Assembly: GCA_947258985.1 (NCBI GenBank)
Contig: CAMYKI010000033.1
Coordinates: 1-55,019 of the forward strand
Reading direction: 5' to 3'
Length of the DNA: 55,019 nucleotides
DNA from: an uncultured Acidimicrobiaceae bacterium
GTDB taxonomy: Bacteria; Actinomycetota; Acidimicrobiia; Spongiisociales; UBA5794
A program made the position numbers and the translations under genes. A model generated the notes under the pieces. The model was not told the DNA's origin, did not search any database, and worked only from the letters and a program-made list of their open reading frames with translations. This document shows positions 1 through 8,900 of the stretch, piece after piece. Each line of letters begins with the position of its first letter. Within the stretch, counting starts at the first letter, position 1.

Positions 1-253
1 TGAGGTGGGCGTCTCCGAGTTCGAGGAATCCTTCTGGCGACACCTCGCCGAGGGCATGTTCGAGGTTGGCGAAAGCCGCTGCAGCGCTGTCGAGGGAGAC
101 CTGTTGCTCGAGGATTATCTTGACGATCGTAGAGAACCCGGTGTCACGCCCCCAGAGCGGTGGCACGCCGTTCGCAGCAAGCAGCCGGCCGATTTGGGCG
201 TCTCGGGAAGCTAGCTCGCGGCTACCCAGCGCCAATGCCGCATCGTCGAGCAA
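1..253 (-). CDS. DNA-3-methyladenine glycosylase II family (HhH-GPD), N-terminal part only
   Basis: Reading leftward from just past the lepB stop, the frame gives a protein that leaves the window at position 1. It contains LWGRDTGFSTIVKIILEQQV followed by SLDSAAAAF, which is the typical N-terminal signature of AlkA-like base-excision glycosylases (COG0122). These remove alkylated bases from DNA. The catalytic aspartate and the helix-hairpin-helix lie beyond the edge and cannot be checked. The start is uncertain: a TTG at 253 lies 3 nt after the lepB stop, and the frame is also open upstream into lepB with CTG codons. Tight spacing suggests co-transcription with lepB, although the functions are unrelated. 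Confidence 0.72.
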   Translation of the reverse strand, partial: MLDDAALALGSRELASRDAQIGRLLAANGVPPLWGRDTGFSTIVKIILEQQVSLDSAAAAFANLEHALGEVSPEGFLELGDAHL

Positions 254-255
254 GC

Positions 256-954
256 TCAGAGCCCGCCCCAGCGACTCGGGGGCCAGACGACGGAGAAAGC
301 GCGGCCGACGATTCTTCCCCGGTCGATCGCCCCGAAGACGCGACTATCCCGGCTGGAGTTTCGGTTGTCGCCCATCACAAAGTAGCTGTTGAGCGGCACC
401 ACCTCCGGCCCGAAATCGCGCATACTGAGGTCCGACGCCAGATACGGCTCATTGAGGGGCGCATTGTTGATCAGAATCTGGCTATCCGATATTTCGATAG
501 TCTCACCGGGGAGGGCGATCACCCGCTTGATGAGATCCGACTCAGGTGTCCGCAGCCCCACCGATTCGAGGAGATTGCGGGATACCTTCGTCACCAGAGA
601 TTCGGCCTCGAACGTCTCGGGCTCGAAGACCACAACATCGCCCCGCCCGGGGTCACCGATGCGATAGGCGAGCTTGTTGACGATGACGCGATCACCCACC
701 TGAAGGGTTTCCTCCATCGATCCGGACGGAATCCAGAAAACCTGGATCAGGAAGGATTTCACCAGGACGGCGACTACGAGCGCCCCGACGATCAGGAACG
801 GCAGCTCCTTGAGAAAAGACCAGGCATCAGAGTCGCGGGTCTTGCCCGGCGGCGCGCTCGTATCGACGTCGGGTGACATGTCGTCACTGAACCCGTCGTT
901 TCCAGGCTCAGCATCATCGGGGCTCTGGTCGTGGTCCCCCGGTAGTTCGCTCAT
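256..954 (-). CDS. lepB: Signal peptidase I
   Basis: 232-residue membrane serine protease that cleaves signal peptides from secreted preproteins. An acidic, Pro/Ser-rich cytoplasmic N-terminus of about 45 residues precedes one transmembrane segment (about 50-70). Family boxes follow in order: PSGSMEETL with the catalytic Ser at about 79, the general-base Lys in LIKRVIALPG at about 143, and GDNRNSSRDSR near the C-terminus. I chose the ATG at 954 rather than an upstream ATG at 1119, because the upstream extension overlaps rplS and has no family resemblance. It lies 13 bp downstream of rplS in the usual trmD-rplS-lepB order. A single N-terminal anchor is normal for actinobacterial enzymes. Confidence 0.95.
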   Translation of the reverse strand: MSELPGDHDQSPDDAEPGNDGFSDDMSPDVDTSAPPGKTRDSDAWSFLKELPFLIVGALVVAVLVKSFLIQVFWIPSGSMEETLQVGDRVIVNKLAYRIGDPGRGDVVVFEPETFEAESLVTKVSRNLLESVGLRTPESDLIKRVIALPGETIEISDSQILINNAPLNEPYLASDLSMRDFGPEVVPLNSYFVMGDNRNSSRDSRVFGAIDRGRIVGRAFSVVWPPSRWGGL

Positions 955-967
955 CGTGAAACGGAAA

Positions 968-1312
968 CTAGTCCCGCTTCTCCTTGATGCGAGCCGACTT
1001 GCCGATGCGATCACGCAGGTAGTAGAGCTTGGCGCGTCGCACATCGCCGCGCCGCACCACCTCGATCGAGTGGATGATGGGAGCATGGAGAGGGAAGATC
1101 CGCTCCACGCCAACGCCAAAACTCAGCTTGCGGACTGTGAAGGAAGCTCGGGCGCCGCCACCGTTGCGGGCGATTACGACACCCTCAAAGATCTGCACAC
1201 GCTCACGGCCGCCCTCGACCACACGCACGTTCACACGCACCGTGTCGCCGGGCCCAAAGTCCGGTACGTCGTCGCGCAAGTATGCGGACTCAATTTGATC
1301 GACCGTATTCAC
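968..1312 (-). CDS. rplS: 50S ribosomal protein L19
   Basis: 114 residues, full length for bL19, which sits at the 30S-50S interface. Recognisable segments are [34 protein letters not shown], and the C-terminal [17 protein letters not shown]. Translation starts at a GTG at 1312 with a GGAGGA ribosome-binding site a few bases upstream. The gene lies between trmD and lepB in the standard bacterial order. A 128-bp gap separates it from trmD, long enough for its own promoter, though I see no clear one. Confidence 0.97.
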   Translation of the reverse strand: MNTVDQIESAYLRDDVPDFGPGDTVRVNVRVVEGGRERVQIFEGVVIARNGGGARASFTVRKLSFGVGVERIFPLHAPIIHSIEVVRRGDVRRAKLYYLRDRIGKSARIKEKRD

Positions 1313-1440
1313 GGGGTCCTCCGAGAGAGGGAAAGAGAATTCGAGGGCGGGAGTTTACCCGAGGTCTACAGTTTCCGCTAACTATGCGTGGGGGCGGCCC
1401 CAAGGCGCTCAAGCGTACCGCACCGGCTTCGGCCCCAATC

Positions 1441-2106
1441 TCATTCAGACAGCAGATCCGGGCGTCGCTCCCTGGTGCGCTCCAGGCGTTGCTCCCGACG
1501 CCACTCTTCGACCTTCCCGTGGTCTCCGGAAAGCAGAATCTCAGGCACTTTCCAGCCACGGAAATCCGCCGGTCGCGTGTACTGCGGCTCTTCGAGCAGA
1601 CCGGAACGGAAGCTCTCGGTTGCGATTGACGACGGATTCCCCACCACCCCGGGCAACAACCTGGTCACGCCTTCGATGATGGCCAGGGCCCCTACCTCAC
1701 CGCCCAGGAGGACGTAGTCTCCGAGCGAAACCTCTTCGTCAACGAGATGGTCGGAGACACGCTGATCGACACCCTCATAGCGTCCGCAGATCAACGTGAG
1801 ATCATCCAACTGTGCCCAGTCGTCGAGCCTGCCCTGGGTGAGCGGCCTCCCTGCAGCGGCGAGCAGGATCCGACGGCTCCCCTCCAATCCTTCGAGAGCA
1901 CCCGCCAGTGGTTCCACCATCATCACCATCCCGGGCCCGCCACCAAACGGAGCGTCGTCGAGTTGGCGGTGGAACCCCTTTCCGTACGGGCGCAGGTCCC
2001 TGATCTGCACCTCGAGCAACCCATCCTGGAGGGCGCGGCCGACAAGACTGACCTGCAGTGGGGAGTCGAAGAACTCCGGGAACATAGTTATCAAGGCGAT
2101 TCGCAC
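1441..2106 (-). CDS. trmD: tRNA (guanine-N1-)-methyltransferase
   Basis: 221 residues. TrmD is the SPOUT-family enzyme that methylates G37 of tRNAs and prevents frameshifting. The N-terminus ([14 protein letters not shown]), the segment [18 protein letters not shown] and the knot region [13 protein letters not shown] with [11 protein letters not shown] are diagnostic. The start is GTG at 2106. The protein is a little shorter than the 230-250 residues usual for the family but includes the C-terminal helical segment. In most bacteria rimM lies directly upstream; here rimM is 6.2 kb away (see findings). Confidence 0.97.
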   Translation of the reverse strand: MRIALITMFPEFFDSPLQVSLVGRALQDGLLEVQIRDLRPYGKGFHRQLDDAPFGGGPGMVMMVEPLAGALEGLEGSRRILLAAAGRPLTQGRLDDWAQLDDLTLICGRYEGVDQRVSDHLVDEEVSLGDYVLLGGEVGALAIIEGVTRLLPGVVGNPSSIATESFRSGLLEEPQYTRPADFRGWKVPEILLSGDHGKVEEWRREQRLERTRERRPDLLSE

Positions 2107-2148
2107 GATGACAGGGTATTCTGAAAAGGGGTACGGGGGTAAACGAAG

Positions 2149-2892
2149 TTGGCGGAACCGATCACACCTGCAGGAAAACCGGTTGGAAAAGGCAACTGGG
2201 CTGCTCCTGTCGCGTCCGCAGATGGTTCAGCCGGCAGCGATCCTCCCGCGGAACAGCGCTTCCAGGCGCGATCGAGGCTCGACCAGGCTATGACGGTTGC
2301 TCAGAAGCGGATCGAGGCCGGTAAGCAAGTGGCAGCGACGCCCCGACAGGACAGGTCAGCGGTGAGCGAACAGGAGAGCGAATGGGGCTCAGCCCGATCG
2401 GCGCCCACATCGACGCCGCAGGAATCCGAACCCACCGAGACCACCCCGCACGTCGTAGTCGATCTGCGTCCTGATGCCGATCGCATCCCGGGTCCGATGC
2501 CGGCCGTGCGCGACACCGACTACGGCCTGGGACGCCGCTGGGGGGCTGAATGGCACCGGTCGGCCCAGGGTTGGGTCACTGCAGCAGATGGCCGAGCGAC
2601 ATGGCGTCCCGTTGTCACCACGACTCAAGAGCTTGCCGGCTGGGACGTACACACATACCTCGGAGTAGTCACAGCGGAGGTCGCGGTTGAGGCGCCGGGG
2701 GGCGACATCCGGCAGGTTGGCGCAACCCTCGCCAAGGGCCGGCAGGTCGGGATCGAGGGGCTGGTGGACGAGGCGATCGAACGGGGCGCCCATGCTGTCA
2801 TCGGTGTCACGATGCAGTACACCCCCATCGGAACCCGCATGTTGATAACGATGTCGGGAACCGCCGTGACCTTGCAAGAGAAGGCTCGCTAG
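2149..2892 (+). CDS. YbjQ/UPF0145-type protein with disordered N-terminal extension
   Basis: The C-terminal half (about residues 145-247) matches the YbjQ family (PF01906): [20 protein letters not shown], then [20 protein letters not shown] and a closing GTAVTLQ strand. This small alpha/beta domain forms oligomers, and its biochemical role is not settled. The first 140 residues are rich in Ala, Pro, Glu and Ser and look disordered. The start is unsure: TTG at 2149 has a GGGGG stretch 8 nt upstream, and an internal ATG at 2290 would also keep the domain. The stop overlaps the convergent cofH stop by 4 bp. It is the only rightward gene between trmD and the MFS gene. Confidence 0.7.
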   Translation: MAEPITPAGKPVGKGNWAAPVASADGSAGSDPPAEQRFQARSRLDQAMTVAQKRIEAGKQVAATPRQDRSAVSEQESEWGSARSAPTSTPQESEPTETTPHVVVDLRPDADRIPGPMPAVRDTDYGLGRRWGAEWHRSAQGWVTAADGRATWRPVVTTTQELAGWDVHTYLGVVTAEVAVEAPGGDIRQVGATLAKGRQVGIEGLVDEAIERGAHAVIGVTMQYTPIGTRMLITMSGTAVTLQEKAR

Positions 2893-4775
2893 AGGGGGGC
2901 GTCGGCTCCCGACGTCTCCAGAATCTCGTACAGGGTATTGCGCTGCGCCGGCACCCTCCCCACAGAGCGGGCGACCTCTGCCAGATCCGCACCCTCGACT
3001 GCGGTTCCATGAGCGGCTCCTGCCGATCTGGAGATCGTCTCGTCCATCAGAGTGCCGCCGAGATCGTTGCAGCCGGCGGCGAGAAGTCGTCCGGCTGTCG
3101 GCAATCCGAGCTTGACCCATGACGCTTGGATGTTGACGATGAGGCCATCGAAAGCGATTCGGGCGACAGAGTGCATGAGGACGACCTCGTCCCAGGTCGG
3201 GCCGGGGCGTGCCCTGCCCCGCAAGTAGATCGGGGCCCCCATGTGGACAAACGGCAGCGGCACGATCTCAGTTATGCCTCCGGTACGTCGCTGGATCGAC
3301 CGCAGCACCTCGAAGTGGTTTGCCCACGAAGCCGGGGAGTCGATGTGCCCGAACATGATGGTTCCCGTCGAACGCAAGCCGATCTCATGAGCTGCGAGCA
3401 TCACCTCCGCCCACTGTGCGGTGCGGATCTTGTCCGCACAGAGATGGAGCCTCACATCATCGTCGAGGATCTCGGCTGCCGTCCCCGGCAGAGTCCCCAA
3501 TCCTGCGGTGCGGAGGCGCCCCAGGTACTCGCCAACGGGCACGCCGAGCGTTTCCGCCCCTTGCCACACTTCGAGCGGGGTGAACCCATGGATGTGCATC
3601 TCGGGCAGATGGTGTTTGATGGACTCAACGAGGTCGACGTAGAAGTCGCCGTCAAAATCGGGATGGATGCCGCCCTGCAGACAGACCTCGGTTGCGCCGC
3701 GTTGTGCGGCTTCCACCGATCGTTCCACCACCTGGGCCACCGACATGAGGTACGGCTCACCTCGAAGATTGAGAGACCGAGGCCCTTTTGAGAAGGCACA
3801 GAAGCCGCACTTGAAGGTGCACTGATTCGTGTAGTTGATGTTGCGGTTCACGACGAACGTGACCGTGTCACCGCGGGCACGTTGCCGGAGTTCATCAGCG
3901 ACCGCGGCAATCGCATCGACTTCATCGCCACGTGCCCGGAAGAGCCTTTCCACGCCATCCCGGGACGGCGCAGCACCGTCGAGAGATCCCCTGAGAATCG
4001 CCGCGAGATCGGCGGCGACGCCGGAGAGCTCAGTTTCGTATGTTCCGGTCGTCCAAGCCGCATCCGGCCATTGCGCCGACAGGCGGCCGGGCGGGACCGG
4101 TGCTGCCATTTCCATCCCCGGCGCCCAGCCATGACGTGGCCGGGCGGTTCCGCTCCCATCGATCTGCTCGAGGTATGCGGTGAACAGATCGGGTTCCAGT
4201 TCGTCTCGGGCCTGATCGACGGTCACCTCGGGGGGAAGGGCCGTTCTCTCTACTAGGTTTCGAGGTGCCAGCTTGTCTCGCAGCGCCCCGATGCTCTCGC
4301 TGTCCCAGCCGCGCAGCAGAATGTCGGTTGCGCCGTTACCCACGGCAAGGACCGCATCCTCCGGCGTGTCGACGAATACCGAGATCCTCGTATCTATTCC
4401 GGGGAGGTGAGCCAGGTCGGCGACCTGCTCGACCCTGCTTCGGCCGGTGCGGAGAAACGCGGCCCGGCTCCGGGCCAGAGCATCCAGCGTCGTTTCCCGA
4501 TTGCCCTCGTCGACGAGCGTCAGCCGCCAACCGGGGATGCCCGCTTTCACCAAGCCCGGTATTGCGGAGGCTTCGACCACCCATGCCAGGGGCTCGGCTT
4601 CGGTGTCGCCTGTTGCGACTGCGACCAGTCCCCCCTTGTGCGCTGCCCGGCGCTCTTCGCCGGAGAGTTGCGCCGTCTCAACCGCGGTCGTTCCCTCCCG
4701 CCTGCGGGTCGCCGCCCACAGTTCGTTGATGTTGCCCCCCGGTCGCAGGCGCAAGAATGTGATCGAAGCGGTCAT
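2889..4775 (-). CDS. cofH: CofH (FO synthase subunit 2) with an unrecognised N-terminal region
   Basis: Radical-SAM enzyme that couples tyrosine to 5-amino-6-ribitylaminouracil on the way to FO, the chromophore of F420. The CofH part starts at about residue 245. It holds the cluster motif CTFKCGFCAF (Cys 319, 323, 326), preceded by VTFVVNRNINYTNQ, and later GTAAEILDDDVR and VNIQASWVKLG. The 628-residue product is far longer than a stand-alone CofH (about 350-400). Residues 1 to about 220 match nothing I recognise; the segment WAPGMEMAAPVPPG resembles the linker seen in fused FbiC proteins. The ATG at 4775 overlaps the cofG stop as ATGA, so the two genes are translationally coupled. An upstream ATG at 4865 is unlikely. 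Confidence 0.9.
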   Translation of the reverse strand: MTASITFLRLRPGGNINELWAATRRREGTTAVETAQLSGEERRAAHKGGLVAVATGDTEAEPLAWVVEASAIPGLVKAGIPGWRLTLVDEGNRETTLDALARSRAAFLRTGRSRVEQVADLAHLPGIDTRISVFVDTPEDAVLAVGNGATDILLRGWDSESIGALRDKLAPRNLVERTALPPEVTVDQARDELEPDLFTAYLEQIDGSGTARPRHGWAPGMEMAAPVPPGRLSAQWPDAAWTTGTYETELSGVAADLAAILRGSLDGAAPSRDGVERLFRARGDEVDAIAAVADELRQRARGDTVTFVVNRNINYTNQCTFKCGFCAFSKGPRSLNLRGEPYLMSVAQVVERSVEAAQRGATEVCLQGGIHPDFDGDFYVDLVESIKHHLPEMHIHGFTPLEVWQGAETLGVPVGEYLGRLRTAGLGTLPGTAAEILDDDVRLHLCADKIRTAQWAEVMLAAHEIGLRSTGTIMFGHIDSPASWANHFEVLRSIQRRTGGITEIVPLPFVHMGAPIYLRGRARPGPTWDEVVLMHSVARIAFDGLIVNIQASWVKLGLPTAGRLLAAGCNDLGGTLMDETISRSAGAAHGTAVEGADLAEVARSVGRVPAQRNTLYEILETSGADAPL

Positions 4776-5914
4776 CGACTCGAGTCCTCCAATGCTGGAA
4801 CGAGAGCGTAGCCCTCGGCGTCGGTGGAGGTTCCGGTCTTCGCCAGAAGACCAGGGTCGATCCACTCATCACCGATGAACTCCGGGTAGACCGGCAACCT
4901 GGGGCGAAGCTCGAAACCACGGGCTTCTGTCTCTGAGCGCAGTTTGTCCAGATGTGGCCACGGAGCCTCGGGGTTCACCCAATCGATCGTCAACGGAGAA
5001 ACTCCACCCCAATCGTTGATTCCGGCGTCGAGGTAGACGCCAAAGTCGTCGGTGAGGTTTGGCGGCACCTGCAGATTCATCTTCGATCCGAAGATCCATC
5101 GCGCCACGGCGACAACCCGGGCGAAATACTGGACGGTGGGCTCAGCGCTCCGCCTCATCCGGGTGTCAGCTTTTGCCCGAAAATTCTGGACGATGATCTC
5201 CTGTACGGACCCGGTTCGCTGGTTCAATTCGTACAGGGCGAACAAGGAATCGACAAGTTCCTCGGTGGTTTCGCCGATTCCGACCAGAACACCCGTGGTG
5301 AATGGCATCCGAACACGGCCCGATGCCTCGATCGTCGCCATGCGGAGCTCCGGGTCCTTGTCGGGGCAGTTGTGATGCGGCATTCCGGGTTCCATGAGAC
5401 GGACCGATATGTTCTCCAACATCAGACCGAGCGACGGATTTGACGGTCGCAACGCCGCCTGGGTGGCTTCATCCATCAACCCGGGATTGGCGTGTGGAAA
5501 GAGGGCGGTCTCCGCATTTACCTGCTCGGTGAGGATCCGCACGTAGTCGAGAGTGGAACTCGCACCCTGGCCCTCGAGGAAGTCGACCGCCTGTGGCCAG
5601 CGTTCCTCAGGCTGATCTCCCAGGGTGAAGAGCGCTTCGGTACATCCTCGCTCCTCTCCGGCGCGGGCGATAGCCATGACGTCGTCGGGGGTGAGGTATT
5701 CGCCGCCCGCCCCGGGCGGTTTGGCGAAGGTGCAGTAGGTGCAGGTGTCCCGGCACAGGGTCGTAACGGGGACGAAGACCTTGCGCGAATACGTGATCGT
5801 CCGACCCTTTGCTTCGTCGCGCAGCCGACGGGCTTCTGCCAGAAGCTGTTGCGGCTCCCGGCGTCCGGCGATCAGTTCGATTGCCAGATCGCGATCCGGT
5901 CGGGGGAAGGACAT
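4772..5914 (-). CDS. cofG: CofG (FO synthase subunit 1, 7,8-didemethyl-8-hydroxy-5-deazariboflavin synthase)
   Basis: 380-residue radical-SAM enzyme that closes the deazaflavin ring to give FO. The cluster-binding Cys are in CRDTCTYC at 54, 58 and 61. Other family landmarks are TPDDVMAIARAGEERGC, PFTTGVLVGIGET, EIIVQNFRAK and INDWGGVSPLTIDWVNPEAP. It is the first gene of a cofG-cofH operon. In mycobacteria the two activities are fused as FbiC; here they overlap by 4 nt but remain separate. The start ATG at 5914 has no strong ribosome-binding site. Confidence 0.95.
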   Translation of the reverse strand: MSFPRPDRDLAIELIAGRREPQQLLAEARRLRDEAKGRTITYSRKVFVPVTTLCRDTCTYCTFAKPPGAGGEYLTPDDVMAIARAGEERGCTEALFTLGDQPEERWPQAVDFLEGQGASSTLDYVRILTEQVNAETALFPHANPGLMDEATQAALRPSNPSLGLMLENISVRLMEPGMPHHNCPDKDPELRMATIEASGRVRMPFTTGVLVGIGETTEELVDSLFALYELNQRTGSVQEIIVQNFRAKADTRMRRSAEPTVQYFARVVAVARWIFGSKMNLQVPPNLTDDFGVYLDAGINDWGGVSPLTIDWVNPEAPWPHLDKLRSETEARGFELRPRLPVYPEFIGDEWIDPGLLAKTGTSTDAEGYALVPALEDSSR

Positions 5915-5952
5915 GGCGATACGGTATCACCGACCGATGACGGCGCCGACGT

Positions 5953-7314
5953 CTAGTCGGCGGCGGACGCCACCGCTGGGCCAGGGTCCGCCGGAACAGC
6001 AATCTCGTCATGATCCGGGAGCTCGTCTTCGAGATTCCGAAGCCGTGGGTACAAGTATGCAATCAAGGTGAACACGAGCGATATACCTCCAAGGACTATG
6101 AACAAGAATGCAATGCCCCGTCCGGGCCCAACTCCAATGACACCGCCGACGCTGTCTGCCAACGCACCGTCTTCTTGAAGCAGCGGTTCGAAGACCCCGT
6201 CCGCAAGGGGTCCGGCCATGAGCATCGCCACCGGGCCGGCGATCTGTGCAAGGACGCGACGGACTGCGAAGACACGACCCTGGACATCGGGTTCAACCTT
6301 GGACTGCCACAGAGCCTGGCTCGAGCCATTGGCGATGGGTATCGCGATGAATCCGATCAAGGCCCCGATCGTTACCGCCGTCAGAGACGGTCGCAGCCCA
6401 AACCCGATCAAGGCCAGACCGAGGATCAGATCGGCGCCCAGGACCCCATTGATCCGCCTTTTTGGACCGCCCCAGATACTCATCGCAACGCTGCCGACGA
6501 CCATCCCGACCCCGGCTGCGCTAAAGACGTTGCCTACGGCTATCTCATCAGCAAAGCCGAGTATCAGCGGGAATGCCAGGACACTCACGAACCCAAACAC
6601 CAGATTGACGCTGGCGAAGTACCACAGCAGCGCAAGCAGACCGTGACGCTCTTTGATGTAGGTCCAGCCGAAGCGCGCTTCGCTCAGCAGTGAGCCGGCG
6701 GCAGCGGCGCCTGAAGCCGACACCTCCGCCTTGGGGAAACGCACGACGAGCAACGTTGCAACCGCCGCAACGAAGCTGATTACATCTATCAAGATGACTG
6801 TTTCGAGGCCACCGAATGCCAGGAGCACGCCGGCCACCGCCGGGGCTATCACCTGCCCGACGGCTTCTGCCATTTGCACCATGCCTGCGGCCCGACCGTA
6901 CTGCTCCTTTGACACCAGCAGGGAAGTTGCCGCTGAGTAGGCGGGCCATTGGAACGATTGGAAGATGCCTGAAAAGCCGAGCGCGATATACAGGTGCCAG
7001 ATCTGCAGGTTGTCGGTGAAGAGCAGCAGAGCAATCGCAAGCGTCCCGACACCTGCCCCGGTGTCGGCGAGGATCATCGCCCAGCGGCGGTCCCATCTGT
7101 CGACCAGGGCGCCCGCTATAGGGGTGAAGAGCATCTGGGGAAGCTGGGCCGCAAGAAGCACCAGCGACAGCTGCGTGGCCGATCCCGTCTCCAGGTAGAC
7201 CCAGATCGAAAGGGCAAAACCGGTCAGAGCCGTCCCGACGAGAGACACAAACTGGCCCGCCCAGACAATCAGGAAGACCCGCATTCCGCCTGTCTTCTGG
7301 TCTGTGTCGTGCAT
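5953..7314 (-). CDS. MFS efflux transporter (MFS_3 / EntS-like)
   Basis: 453 residues with about 11-12 hydrophobic helices. The motif GALVDRWDRRWAMI after helix 2 is the MFS motif-A loop in the form typical of the enterobactin-exporter-like (MFS_3) group. The N-terminus FLIVWAGQFVSLVGTALTGF also fits that group. The substrate cannot be read from the sequence. The last 40 residues are a charged cytoplasmic tail. It lies 38 bp upstream of cofG on the same strand and could be co-transcribed with it. A 22-bp dyad just upstream of its start may be an operator. Confidence 0.85.
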   Translation of the reverse strand: MHDTDQKTGGMRVFLIVWAGQFVSLVGTALTGFALSIWVYLETGSATQLSLVLLAAQLPQMLFTPIAGALVDRWDRRWAMILADTGAGVGTLAIALLLFTDNLQIWHLYIALGFSGIFQSFQWPAYSAATSLLVSKEQYGRAAGMVQMAEAVGQVIAPAVAGVLLAFGGLETVILIDVISFVAAVATLLVVRFPKAEVSASGAAAAGSLLSEARFGWTYIKERHGLLALLWYFASVNLVFGFVSVLAFPLILGFADEIAVGNVFSAAGVGMVVGSVAMSIWGGPKRRINGVLGADLILGLALIGFGLRPSLTAVTIGALIGFIAIPIANGSSQALWQSKVEPDVQGRVFAVRRVLAQIAGPVAMLMAGPLADGVFEPLLQEDGALADSVGGVIGVGPGRGIAFLFIVLGGISLVFTLIAYLYPRLRNLEDELPDHDEIAVPADPGPAVASAAD

Positions 7315-7327
7315 GGATTCACTTCGT

Positions 7328-7349
7328 TCGAATATTCTCGTATATTTGA
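7328..7349. promoter_or_regulatory. Imperfect inverted repeat, candidate operator of the MFS gene
   Basis: Arms TCGAATATT and TATATTTGA flank a 4-nt centre and match as inverted repeats at 7 of 9 positions. The dyad lies 14 bp upstream of the MFS start, in the 96-bp divergent region shared with the lipoprotein gene. The AT-rich palindrome stands out in GC-rich DNA and resembles sites bound by ArsR-type repressors. No regulator gene is adjacent. Confidence 0.4.
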
Positions 7350-7396
7350 GGATTCCCGCCCAACTGTCAAGCGGACAAGTGAAAACCGGTGGTCGT

Positions 7397-7402
7397 TATC
7401 CT
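7397..7402 (+). promoter_or_regulatory. -10 box (TATCCT), probable leaderless start of the lipoprotein gene
   Basis: TATCCT lies 8 nt before the ATG at 7411 with no ribosome-binding site between them. Transcription would begin at or next to the start codon, giving a leaderless mRNA. A -35 box is not obvious. Confidence 0.4.
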
Positions 7403-7410
7403 CGCGCGGT

Positions 7411-8319
7411 ATGCGAACCCGTGCCGGATATCTCGTCTTGGTGCTTCTTACAGCCGCCTGCACAGTTTCGGTCGACGAGACCGGCGCGACAACGACGTCA
7501 ACCACGCCCGCCACGACGCAGGCACCGCCGGCTGTGAATCTGACCGGAGACGCGAACGACCCAACATGTCTGCAGGGCGATCGTCCGTTCTCCTCCAGCG
7601 GCGTCATTTCTGCCTTTGGTGGCTCCTCCGGCGATGCTGCACAAGTATCCGGCATCCGTACGGGCCTGGAGGCGGATTGCGAGCGGGTCGTGGTCGATCT
7701 GCTCACCGCCGCCGGCGCTCCCGCGGGATCCGTTGGATTGGTCGGCGTCGACTACGACGCAGCTATCGGAGTGGTACGGATCACCCTGCCACCTGCGATC
7801 ACACGTACTGCCGTGGCCGATCTGCGCCTCGACGGCGAGCTGGCGGACAGAGCGTTCGTTGTACGGACTCTTGCGGGCAATCTCGCTCTCGATATTCACA
7901 TTGCCGCCGGAGCCGCCGTAGCGCTACGTGCGTTCGAGGTGACGTCGCCCAGCCGAATCGTGGTGGATCTACGTCCCGACGACGAGGCCGATTCCACGAT
8001 CGGAGCAGCGTTCGGTACCGATGTTGTGGTCACAGGGCCGGCTGCCGGTTCTGGTGGTGTTCCGCTAGTCATCAGTGGCTACATCCGTTCAGCCGCCCCT
8101 GTGATCGAGGCCCGGCTCCATGACAACAGAGAGGCCGACCCGATTGCGATCGAACCTGTCGACGTCGCTCAATCCGACGACGCCTGGAGCGAGTTCGAGG
8201 TGACGTTCTACGACCCCCCGCGCGGAAGCGTCGATCTCCATATCGGTGGGGACGAATCCGGATTGTGGCTGGGCATCGACAACGGCCCACGGCAGTTGCT
8301 CGGCGGCGAAGACGCATAG
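7411..8319 (+). CDS. Secreted lipoprotein with AMIN-like region
   Basis: 302 residues. A short lipoprotein signal peptide (VLVLLTAAC, lipobox Cys at about 16) is followed by a Thr/Pro linker (about 20-45) and then an extracytoplasmic region. The middle repeats patterns such as ALRAFEVTSPSRIVVDLRP, which resemble AMIN or AMIN-like beta domains that target cell-envelope proteins. The C-terminal 90 residues look like an immunoglobulin-type fold (PLVISGYIRSAAPVIEARL, then FEVTFYDPPRG), as in Gmad2-type modules. No catalytic motif is visible. It is transcribed away from the MFS gene and convergently with rimM, whose stop is 8 bp away. Confidence 0.72.
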   Translation: MRTRAGYLVLVLLTAACTVSVDETGATTTSTTPATTQAPPAVNLTGDANDPTCLQGDRPFSSSGVISAFGGSSGDAAQVSGIRTGLEADCERVVVDLLTAAGAPAGSVGLVGVDYDAAIGVVRITLPPAITRTAVADLRLDGELADRAFVVRTLAGNLALDIHIAAGAAVALRAFEVTSPSRIVVDLRPDDEADSTIGAAFGTDVVVTGPAAGSGGVPLVISGYIRSAAPVIEARLHDNREADPIAIEPVDVAQSDDAWSEFEVTFYDPPRGSVDLHIGGDESGLWLGIDNGPRQLLGGEDA

Positions 8320-8327
8320 CGGCACGC

Positions 8328-8900
8328 TCAGCCGAGGTCCGTGAGCCCCTCCGGTAGATCCACACCGATGCTGCCGATCGTGAGATCGACGCTGGTAACG
8401 AGGGCGGCGACGAACGGCACTTCGAAAACACCTCGGGGTCCGGCTACTTCGAGTCGATCTTGGGCCGACCCCGCTATGACACGCGCCACTTCACCGACCA
8501 CCTTCCCGTCCGAATCCACAACGCGTAGCCCAATTAGGTCTTCCGGCCAGTACTCGTCTCCCCCGAGTTGGCGTCGCTCCTCGGGCTCTATGAAGACGGA
8601 TACGCCGCGAAGTCGTTCGGCGGTAGAGCGGTCACCAACACCTTCGAACCTCACGAGCATGCCGTCGTTATGTGACCCCACGGACTCGATCGTCAACACC
8701 GGGAAGTCGCTGCTGTCGGACAACAACGCGGCCCCTACGGTGAAACGATCCGGATCGTCGCTGCTCGATCTCAGTACGACGGCGCCTTTGATCCCATGGG
8801 CGCGACGAACGTAACCCACCTTGATTGCTTTCGAGGGTATCCCGGGAGACGGCAGGTCAGTCGAGGAATTCAACCTGAACGTCGAGACCCTCTTCATCAC
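8328..8900 (-). CDS. rimM: Ribosome maturation factor RimM
   Basis: Assists assembly of the 30S head around S19. The N-terminal beta-barrel begins KVGYVRRAHGIKGAVVL, and the PRC-barrel half carries DEYWPEDLIGLRVVDSDGKV and EVPFVAALVTSVDL. Up to 190 residues. The start is ambiguous: ATG at 8900 lies 44 bp inside khpA and gives 27 extra residues, whereas a GTG at 8819 starts right at the conserved VGYVRRAHG. The gene follows khpA as usual, but trmD does not follow; a convergent lipoprotein gene does. Confidence 0.93.
   Translation of the reverse strand: MMKRVSTFRLNSSTDLPSPGIPSKAIKVGYVRRAHGIKGAVVLRSSSDDPDRFTVGAALLSDSSDFPVLTIESVGSHNDGMLVRFEGVGDRSTAERLRGVSVFIEPEERRQLGGDEYWPEDLIGLRVVDSDGKVVGEVARVIAGSAQDRLEVAGPRGVFEVPFVAALVTSVDLTIGSIGVDLPEGLTDLG

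Noticed and set aside
160..876. 238-residue plus-strand frame opposite lepB
   Set aside because: Mirror of the conserved lepB coding sequence with no recognisable domain.
6994..7410. Upstream extension of the 7411 lipoprotein frame
   Set aside because: It lies antisense to the MFS gene; the signal peptide at 7411 fixes the start.
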